The notes under the pieces: generated by a model
Database searches by the model: none
What the model was told of the DNA's origin: nothing
The model's input: only the letters and a program-made list of their open reading frames with translations
Position numbers and translations under genes: made by a program
NCBI RefSeq assembly: GCF_900103125.1
Contig: NZ_FNJV01000001.1
Span: forward strand, 682,001 to 746,000
DNA length: 64,000 nt
Direction: 5' to 3'
From: Mucilaginibacter sp. OK268
GTDB lineage: Bacteria > Bacteroidota > Bacteroidia > Sphingobacteriales > Sphingobacteriaceae
Shown: in pieces, positions 58,351 through 64,000 of the stretch
Numbering within the stretch: position 1 is the stretch's first letter
Layout of the letters: the number at the start of each line of letters is the position of its first letter

Positions 58351-58496
58351 CATGTTGAAGAAGATCCTTCGTTCCTCAGGATGACAAACTTTTATGCTCG
58401 GACAATCCCTTCCCTTTGTCATGCTGAACGAAGTGAAGCATCTTCTTCGCTCGGTGTCCGAATAGATCCTTCGTACCTCAGGATGACAAACTTTTA
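58351..58496. repeat. Half and full family-3 repeats
   Basis: A right half (GCATGTTGAAGAAGATCCTT, CTTCGTTCCTCAGGATGACA) at 58351-58393, then a full copy at 58417-58496 (TGTCATGCTGAACGAAGTGA to CCTCAGGATGACAAACTTTT). They follow the GIY-YIG gene. Confidence 0.78.
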
Positions 58497-58515
58497 TGGA
58501 ATGTGCAGGCAGAGC

Positions 58516-58836
58516 TTACCCCTTATATTTCCGCCCGCCTACATTGACAATAACAACCCACAAGAGTACAATAATGCCAAAGGCTATCATCATGGGGTCG
58601 TTGTGGTTGGGCATCAGGGTAGCCGCTACGGCCAATAAAAGACATAGTAGCCCGGTGATCATTAAGCTGCCGCCTATCCAGTTGGCCAGGCCGTCTTTAT
58701 CTTTGCATGTCCTCTCGTCATAGCCGGCAATGATCCCAACCTGTTTTTTGTATTTAATGAGGTACGCCAAAAATATGAGCAATATGGCTGCACAAGCCTC
58801 AATAATTCCCAATACCACACATCCCGTTTGCATCAT
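58516..58836 (-). CDS. DUF3784 small membrane protein
   Basis: A 106-residue membrane protein with three hydrophobic segments. LAYLIKYKKQVGIIAGYDER near residue 23 and KDKDGLANWIGGSLMITGLL in the middle are the DUF3784 signature; the third segment is near the C-terminus (IAFGIIVLLWVVIVNVGG). Function unknown. It starts 12 bases after the MlaD-like stop on the same strand, so it may be a distal member of the Mla-type unit, or follow a separate promoter. Confidence 0.8.
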   Translation of the reverse strand: MMQTGCVVLGIIEACAAILLIFLAYLIKYKKQVGIIAGYDERTCKDKDGLANWIGGSLMITGLLCLLLAVAATLMPNHNDPMMIAFGIIVLLWVVIVNVGGRKYKG

Positions 58837-58847
58837 ACGTTAAATGC

Positions 58848-59834
58848 TTATTGAGCTTTTAAACTATCGGCCTTAGCTTTTGCTTTCTTCTTGAAAAAGC
58901 CGCGCAGCAGGAAATTGTGCTGTACCGCTTCCAGGTCGTCATTAAGTTTAACGGAGCTTTGTTGCAGGTAGTTTAGGGTAGTTTGTACCTGCGCGGCACC
59001 TTTAGGGTCATTCAGCAATACACCAATAGCGTTATCGGTAGTGTTCAGTTTATTGCTGGCCTTGGTGAGGTTATCTGTAAGTGTGGAGGCATTAGCAGCT
59101 GCTTTTTGCAGTTGACCAACCGACTGGCTTATTTTGTTAAAAGTAGCGGTGTCGGTGAGTAGTTTATCGGCAAAGCCACCCTTGGTATTCATTTTAGCGC
59201 TGAAACTGTTGAGCTGCACGGCCATGGTTGCAGCGCTTTGTGTGGCAGCCTGCAAATTACGCATGGCGGCACGCAGTTGCATGGCCATGGTGCTATCGGC
59301 CATTAAGGCGCCAACGGTGCCTTTGCCTTCCAGTATTTTATGACTCAGGACTTTAAAATCGGTGGTAATGGCCAGCAGGTTCTGGTTATTGTCTTGCAGG
59401 GTTTTGAGCATATCATCGGTGGATAGCATTTTTTCGGCCTGCAGCACATCGCCGTCCTGAATTTCAGGAGCTTGTGGGCTGCCTCCGTCAATCACAATGA
59501 TCTTGTTGCCTATCAATCCATCTGAGCTTACTTTGGCGCCCGCGTTACGGTGTATATATTGTTGGGAGGCCTCATCAATGTTCATAAACACCTGTACCTG
59601 TGATGGTCCGATGAATTTAACATTGCTGATGGTACCTACTTTAACCCCGGAAAACCACACGTTATTGCCTTTTTTTAAGCCAGCCACGTCACTAAAAACG
59701 GAGCTTATTTTTATGTTTTTTACAAAGCTTTTTTGCTGGCCCCCAAGCGTGAATACCCCCAGTATAAATACGATAAGGCCAAGCGCTAAAAATATGCCTA
59801 CTGTAATTGCTTTTCTATTTTCTGTTGCATCCAT
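58848..59834 (-). CDS. MlaD/MCE-family lipid-transport substrate-binding protein
   Basis: A 328-residue MCE protein. Starting at 59834 gives a cytoplasmic tail MDATENRKA followed by a membrane helix (ITVGIFLALGLIVFILGVFT). The MCE domain is VFSDVAGLKKGNNVWFSGVK onward, with SSDGLIGNKIIVIDGG near residue 115. The rest is a long coiled-coil region (MRAAMRNLQAATQSAATMAV, then NKLNTTDNAIGVLLNDPKGA). It forms the periplasmic ring that hands lipids between membranes. Together with the next two genes it forms an MlaFED-like unit. Confidence 0.87.
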   Translation of the reverse strand: MDATENRKAITVGIFLALGLIVFILGVFTLGGQQKSFVKNIKISSVFSDVAGLKKGNNVWFSGVKVGTISNVKFIGPSQVQVFMNIDEASQQYIHRNAGAKVSSDGLIGNKIIVIDGGSPQAPEIQDGDVLQAEKMLSTDDMLKTLQDNNQNLLAITTDFKVLSHKILEGKGTVGALMADSTMAMQLRAAMRNLQAATQSAATMAVQLNSFSAKMNTKGGFADKLLTDTATFNKISQSVGQLQKAAANASTLTDNLTKASNKLNTTDNAIGVLLNDPKGAAQVQTTLNYLQQSSVKLNDDLEAVQHNFLLRGFFKKKAKAKADSLKAQ

Positions 59835-59856
59835 GATAATGGTATAATATCTGTTC

Positions 59857-60630
59857 TTAGTGAATAAAGTTATAGTCAAAAAATGGTTTAACCCGGCTGT
59901 CATCGGTATCAAACACTTCGTCAAAAGTACCGGTACGCTGAAACTGTCCGTCGAGCAGCATGGCAATCCTATCGCCGGTTTGTTTGGCGCAGGTTAAATC
60001 ATGTGTAATGATGATAGATGAGGTATTGTAACGCTGCTGCACTTCGTTGATCAGATCGTTGATCTCGATACAGGTTATCGGATCAAGCCCGGCTGTGGGC
60101 TCATCATACAACATCACCTCCGGGTTCAGGATCAACGTTCGGGCAATACCGATACGCTTGCGCTGACCACCCGAGAGCTCGGAGGGCATCTGGTTAATGG
60201 TTTGCGACAGGCCAACGGCATCCAGTACCGTTTCAACCGCGGTATTGATCTCGGCGCGGGTGATGCCCTTGCGATTGCGTACCAGTGGAAACTCCAGGTT
60301 TTTGCGTACCGTCATGCTATCATACAAGGCACTGTTCTGGAACGAAAAGCCGATCCTCACCCGCAGGTCCTGCAGTTCTTTTTCAGTTATTTGCTCCATG
60401 TTATGGCCCAGTACGGTTATTTCGCCCGCGTCAGGTTTCAGCAGGCCTGAAATGATCTTGATCAATACAGATTTACCCGTACCCGAACGACCAAGCACCA
60501 CCAGGTTTTCGCCCTGGTAAAGATCAAGGTCGATACCGCGGAGCACGGCATAATCCTGAAAGGACTTTTTAAGTCCCCTGATGCTGATAACCGGGTTGCT
60601 ATGATCTGCCTGTGTTTGTGTCTTTTTCAT
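59857..60630 (-). CDS. ABC transporter ATP-binding protein (MlaF-like)
   Basis: A 257-residue ABC ATPase of the Mla type. Walker A is VLGRSGTGKSVLIKIISGLL near residue 46, the signature LSGGQRKRIGIARTL near residue 152, Walker B VMLYDEPTAGLDPI near residue 172, and the switch His in IIITHDLTCAKQ. No C-terminal extra domain. It energises lipid transport with MlaE and MlaD. It ends 22 bases before MlaD and starts one base after MlaE. Confidence 0.92.
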   Translation of the reverse strand: MKKTQTQADHSNPVISIRGLKKSFQDYAVLRGIDLDLYQGENLVVLGRSGTGKSVLIKIISGLLKPDAGEITVLGHNMEQITEKELQDLRVRIGFSFQNSALYDSMTVRKNLEFPLVRNRKGITRAEINTAVETVLDAVGLSQTINQMPSELSGGQRKRIGIARTLILNPEVMLYDEPTAGLDPITCIEINDLINEVQQRYNTSSIIITHDLTCAKQTGDRIAMLLDGQFQRTGTFDEVFDTDDSRVKPFFDYNFIH

Positions 60631-60631
60631 A

Positions 60632-61435
60632 TTAACGGAACCAGCTGGTTATCTGCACAATAATAATTTCTTCAATAAATACCAGGAACATGGCCGTAAC
60701 CACCGCGCCGTTGGCCGCTTTGCCAACACCTTCGGTTCCTTTGGTTGAATTATAGCCCTGGTAGCAACCCACAATACCTATAGTAAAACCAAACACGATT
60801 GATTTGATTAACGATGCCACAAAATCAACAAAAGTTAAAGGCTCAAACACCTGCTGTATAAAGGCACTCCAGCTGGTGCCCTCGTTCTGGCTTACGTTTA
60901 AATAGCCGCCCAGTATGGCTATTAAGCCGGTATAGGTTGATAGGATAGGGATGGTGAGGGTGGTAGCCAGTACGCGTGTACACACCAAAAACTTAAAAGG
61001 TTTGGTGCCCGACACTTCCATCGCGTCAATTTGCTCGGTTACCCGCATAGAGCCCAGCTCGGCGCCAATACTTGAACCTACCTTGCCTGATGCGATAAGC
61101 GCGGTTACCAAAGGCGCCAATGCCCGCATAATAGCAATAGATACTAGTGATGGCAGCCATGATTGCGCCCCAAACTCCGATAGCGAAGGGCGTGATTGCT
61201 TGGTGAATATCACCCCAACAATAAAGCCGGTTACCGATATGAGCGTAAACGAACGCACACCTACTTCAAAACACTGCCGTACAATTTCTTTAAGTTCAAA
61301 CGGGGGTACAAATGCCTCCCTGAAAAAACGTAAAATAAACTGGTTGATCTTATACAGGTCGGTAAAAAAGTTGATGAGGCTTTGCTTAAACTTCGAATTC
61401 TTTTTAACCGTTGTTGCGCTTTCTGCTGTATCCAT
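60632..61435 (-). CDS. MlaE-family ABC transporter permease
   Basis: A 267-residue MlaE/YrbE-type permease with five to six membrane helices. KVGSSIGAELGSMRVTEQID near residue 115 followed by AMEVSGTKPFKFLVCTRVLA is the family signature (EExxA-type motif). The N-terminal amphipathic helix (NQFILRFFREAFVPPFELKE) lies on the inner membrane. It forms the transport core with MlaF. First gene of the unit; no clear promoter was placed. Confidence 0.92.
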   Translation of the reverse strand: MDTAESATTVKKNSKFKQSLINFFTDLYKINQFILRFFREAFVPPFELKEIVRQCFEVGVRSFTLISVTGFIVGVIFTKQSRPSLSEFGAQSWLPSLVSIAIMRALAPLVTALIASGKVGSSIGAELGSMRVTEQIDAMEVSGTKPFKFLVCTRVLATTLTIPILSTYTGLIAILGGYLNVSQNEGTSWSAFIQQVFEPLTFVDFVASLIKSIVFGFTIGIVGCYQGYNSTKGTEGVGKAANGAVVTAMFLVFIEEIIIVQITSWFR

Positions 61436-61866
61436 TAAATATGATATAGTAGGTATTTGTACAAATTAATTATGGTTACTCTACAATAACTTATGGCAAT
61501 TGTTTGAACCTATATATAATATGGCAATTTCATGTTTTTGCCTGATAAATTCGAATTCATTATACAATTAATAAGCCAAATTAAAAGTCATGAGCCCGCA
61601 CTCCTGTAAGTTAAGGAGGCGGAATTTAATAACATATTAAATTGAGTTTAAGTTTCTGACCGTTTGGGTAAAAAGTTAAAACCGCAATTGCCTGCAAACC
61701 TAACAGTTATAATTTATATTGAATAATTCGCCCGGAAAAATATGGTTGATGGAGTGTAAAATTTCATTGACGTACTTTTATTATCCAGGGGTGACGATGA
61801 ATGAAGCCTGCCGGACTAGGCTCAAACAAGATTAATAATTCATTAAAAGGCTTCATCCAAACAGGG

Positions 61867-61945
61867 ATGTCATGGTGAGCTCCGTCGAACCATGGTGGGC
61901 CGGCCTCTGCGCTCAACCCTTCGACGGAGCTCAAGGTGACACCCC
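61867..61945. repeat. Palindromic intergenic repeat, family 2 (inverse orientation)
   Basis: TGTCATGGTGAGCTCCGTCG to CTCAAGGTGACACC, with CCATGGTGGGCCGGCCTCTG inside. It is the reverse of the copies at 3066-3145 and 11850-11927. Confidence 0.8.
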
Positions 61946-62003
61946 TCTTTTTAGGATACTGATTCGCTATACTTTTTAAACCTTGCTAAAACCGTGTTAA
62001 AAT

Positions 62004-62096
62004 TTGTTAAAAAGTGTTAAAATGAGGGATTTTGTGCCAGGATTTAAGCTTTTACAGGCTGTTTTGCCCTCATTTTATGTTAAAAAGTGTTAAAAT
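62004..62096 (+). promoter_or_regulatory. Direct repeat plus inverted stem upstream of the AraC gene
   Basis: TGTTAAAAAGTGTTAAAAT (19 bp) is found at 62005-62023 and again at 62078-62096. Between them lies an 11-bp inverted pair TAAAATGAGGG (62018-62028) and CCCTCATTTTA (62067-62077). Its location upstream of an AraC-type gene suits an autoregulatory site or an RNA hairpin, but no function is proven. Confidence 0.5.
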
Positions 62097-62221
62097 AAAG
62101 CTTTAAAAAGTGTCATTTGAGGCAAGAAGGTAAGATTTTTGATTAGGATAAACTAAATATATACTATATTTATGTTAAATTCGTATTAAAACCAAAGCCA
62201 ATTTTTATATACCCAATTGCG

Positions 62222-63097
62222 ATGATCAATAACGTAATGCGCGAAATAACGCCGCTAACTCCGAGCGACTGTTTTACTATTTTTTCGAGGGTTAAGAAGA
62301 AGTTCGATTTCCCGCTTCATTATCATGACGAGTATGAACTAAACCTGATTGTTAATGCCAAAGGCGCCCGGCGGGTAGTGGGCGGTAATATTGAAGTTAT
62401 TGAGGACCTGGAACTGGCGCTGATCGGTCCGAATTTGTACCATGCCTGGTTTACGCATCAATGCCAGAGCGAGGAGATCACCGAAATTACCATCCAGTTC
62501 CATAAGGATCTTTTTGACGAAAAGTTTCTGAAACGCAATCAGTTAAGCTTTTTAAAAAGCATGCTGGAGCGCTCGCAGCGGGGTATCGTGTTTTCGCCCG
62601 AAACTATACAGGCGCTCAAAGGCCGTATCATTGGTCTGACTCAAAAGAGTGGGTTTGATTCGGTATTGGAGCTGATGTCTGTTCTGCATGATCTTTCCAT
62701 ATCGCGCAATATGCGCACCGTATCAGACGCCAGCTTTAGCAACGAAAAGCTCTATTACAACAGCCGCCGTATTGAAAAGGTATTTGAACATATGAACCTC
62801 AATTATCACAAGCAAGTAACCCTGGCCGAAGTAGCTAAAATAGCCAATATGCCCGAAGCGTCGTTTAGCAGGTTTATCAAAAAACGCACCGGTAAAACCT
62901 TCATAGACAGCCTTAACGAGATCAGACTAGGCCACGCCTCCCGCATGCTTATCGACAGTACCAACACCATAGCCGAGATCGCGTATAAATGTGGCTTCAA
63001 CAATATCTCGAATTTTAATCGTATATTTAAGAGAAAGAAGCTCTGCATCCCCAAAGAGTTCCGGGAAACCTACACTGGCAATCGTGTTTTTATTTAG
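62222..63097 (+). CDS. AraC-family transcriptional regulator with cupin sensor
   Basis: A 291-residue AraC/XylS regulator. The N-terminal part is a cupin sensor: FDFPLHYHDEYELNLIVNAK near residue 30, VVGGNIEVIEDLELALIGPN, and HAWFTHQ. The C-terminal HTH pair is VTLAEVAKIANMPEASFSRF near residue 200 and NTIAEIAYKCGFNNISNFNR near residue 246, ending IFKRKKLCIPKEFRETY. It probably senses a sugar or similar molecule and controls the sodium:solute symporter gene that starts 120 bases downstream (inference). Confidence 0.9.
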   Translation: MINNVMREITPLTPSDCFTIFSRVKKKFDFPLHYHDEYELNLIVNAKGARRVVGGNIEVIEDLELALIGPNLYHAWFTHQCQSEEITEITIQFHKDLFDEKFLKRNQLSFLKSMLERSQRGIVFSPETIQALKGRIIGLTQKSGFDSVLELMSVLHDLSISRNMRTVSDASFSNEKLYYNSRRIEKVFEHMNLNYHKQVTLAEVAKIANMPEASFSRFIKKRTGKTFIDSLNEIRLGHASRMLIDSTNTIAEIAYKCGFNNISNFNRIFKRKKLCIPKEFRETYTGNRVFI

Positions 63098-63217
63098 GCT
63101 TTTAGCAATCGGGTAAAAATTAGGTTAAAATAGTATTATAAATTAATCCTGAATAAGACTATTTTTGATAACCAGTTTAATAGACATCCATTTTATACTT
63201 TTTACATTTTTGGGCCA

Positions 63218-64000
63218 ATGAAGCTTCACTTTTTGGATGTTTTCATTATCGTTTTATACCTGCTCAGCACCATATTCATTGGCTTATGGTATCGTAAAAA
63301 AGCACGCGAGAATAAAGAAAGCTACATGCTTGGCAGTAAATCGCTACCCTGGTATAAACTGGGTTTAAGCGATGCCTCCGATATGTTTGACATTAGCGGA
63401 ACCATGTGGATGGTGAGCCTGTGTTTTGTATACGGGATGAAAAGCATCTGGATACCCTGGCTTTGGCCGGTATTTAACCAGGTGTTTTTGATGATGTACC
63501 TGTCGCGCTGGTTGCGCAGGTCAAATGCCGCTACTGGCGCCGAATGGCTGGCTACCCGCTTTGGTAAAACCGGTATGGGTGTGGGGAGTTCGCACCTGAT
63601 CGTGATCGCTTTTGCGCTGCTTAGTTGCTTTGGTTTCTTGGCCTATGGCTTTATCGGGCTGGGCAAATTCATCGAAATATTTGTCCCCTGGGAGTTGGTT
63701 AAGGTTTATATACCCTTCCGGGTTGCGCCGCAATATGTGCCGCACGTGTATGGTATTGTGTTCACCTTGTTTGCTATGTTTTACTCTATTTTAGGAGGTA
63801 TGCACAGCATTGTACTGGGCGATATGATTAAATACGGCATCATGACCGTAGCCTGTATCTGGATAGGTTTTATAGCTGCTCATAAACTCATGGGGCAGCA
63901 TTTGAACGTACCCAACGGTTGGTACAGCCCCTTTTTTGGCAAGCAGTTAGGTTTAAGCTGGTCGGGTATTATTACGGAGGTTAATCAAAAGATAAAGGAT
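63218..64000 (+). CDS. Sodium:solute symporter (SSS family), partial
   Basis: The open frame runs from the ATG at 63218 to the right edge, 261 codons without stop. It is an SSS/SLC5-type transporter: FIIVLYLLSTIFIGLWYRKK (TM1), NKESYMLGSKSLPWYKLGLS near residue 33 with the typical 'SYFLGGRSLP' pattern, and FYSILGGMHSIVLGDMIKYG near residue 196. It is probably a Na+-driven sugar or solute importer. The downstream part is outside the window. The AraC gene upstream is the likely regulator. Confidence 0.88.
   Translation, partial: MKLHFLDVFIIVLYLLSTIFIGLWYRKKARENKESYMLGSKSLPWYKLGLSDASDMFDISGTMWMVSLCFVYGMKSIWIPWLWPVFNQVFLMMYLSRWLRRSNAATGAEWLATRFGKTGMGVGSSHLIVIAFALLSCFGFLAYGFIGLGKFIEIFVPWELVKVYIPFRVAPQYVPHVYGIVFTLFAMFYSILGGMHSIVLGDMIKYGIMTVACIWIGFIAAHKLMGQHLNVPNGWYSPFFGKQLGLSWSGIITEVNQKIKD

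Larger units (their letters stand above)
61436..62221. other. 786-bp intergenic region with repeats and direct/inverted motifs
   Basis: No coding frame. It includes a 9-bp stem ATGAAGCCT (61801-61809) / AGGCTTCAT (61848-61856), a family-2 repeat in inverse orientation at 61867-61945, and the direct/inverted block at 62004-62096 described separately. Upstream of the divergent MlaE and AraC genes, it should contain both promoters. I recognise no RNA gene. Confidence 0.5.

Noticed and set aside
1..64000. tRNA, rRNA or riboswitch
   Set aside because: Scanned gaps for T-loop/CCA-like patterns and known aptamer cores by eye; nothing convincing. Covariance-model search would be decisive.

Overview
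The window reads as a chromosomal segment of a Bacteroidota bacterium, most likely a Sphingobacteriaceae member close to Mucilaginibacter. This is inferred from gene content (DUF4180, DUF6496 and DUF3784 proteins, a TPR/barrel/ExbBD/TonB cluster, a K+-dependent-type membrane pyrophosphatase, an Ada-like AraC-MGMT fusion), from Bacteroidota-type promoters (TTG-N18-20-TAnnTTTG) upstream of several genes, and from many palindromic intergenic repeats. No rRNA, tRNA, CRISPR array, phage or recognisable insertion sequence was found. It looks like ordinary core and soft-core chromosome, with unusual intergenic DNA.

Layout. 1-3.0 kb: end of a binding-fold protein coupled to an RsmB-like methyltransferase, DUF4180, and an ArsR/AHSA1 pair whose promoter carries two operator copies. 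3.2-12.4 kb: MarC, two APC amino-acid permeases, membrane pyrophosphatase, DacB, a lipoprotein. 12.5-16.6 kb: OsmC, Old Yellow Enzyme, cation/proton antiporter, GNAT. 16.7-18.5 kb: a three-gene alkylation-repair operon in which Ada is split. 18.6-26.2 kb: TPR protein, tandem esterase duplicates, MBL phosphodiesterase-like protein, AI-2E transporter, DUF6496, two oxidoreductases. 26.2-27.2 kb: HxlR regulator and divergent lipocalin-like protein. 27.2-37.0 kb: a long minus-strand cluster (TPR, plug-less barrel, HU/SPOR, ExbB, ExbD, TonB, FolC) that looks like a dedicated energised envelope machine. 37.2-43.4 kb: DUF922 protease, GbsR regulator, VOC protein, two single-domain response regulators enclosing two small zinc-ribbon paralogues, and a PAS histidine kinase. 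43.5-51.6 kb: gluconate-type permease, hydrolase, glycine-zipper protein, BamA/TamA-like barrel, Bcr/CflA efflux pump, ClpP, ECF sigma factor with a small partner, lipoprotein. 52.2-57.8 kb: a large SPFH protein with internal repeats, a carboxypeptidase-regulatory-like protein, acyltransferase, and an NmrA/HxlR divergent pair. 58.0-61.4 kb: a GIY-YIG nuclease embedded in repeats, DUF3784 and an Mla-type ABC cassette. 61.4-64.0 kb: a 786-bp gap, an AraC regulator and the start of an SSS symporter.

The strongest leads are: (i) the Ada response split into AraC-MGMT, 2OG-Fe(II) oxygenase and a detached three-Cys Ada metal domain; (ii) a barrel with a TonB-box-like motif but little room for a plug, encoded with its own ExbB/ExbD/TonB and an HU/SPOR protein; (iii) intergenic word repeats that have become an in-frame insertion in FolC; (iv) an SPFH protein whose tandem beta modules recall major vault protein; (v) a solitary GIY-YIG nuclease flanked on both sides by one palindromic repeat family; (vi) a membrane pyrophosphatase lacking the ion-gate glutamate at both usual positions. 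All functional statements come from motif recognition without database search.
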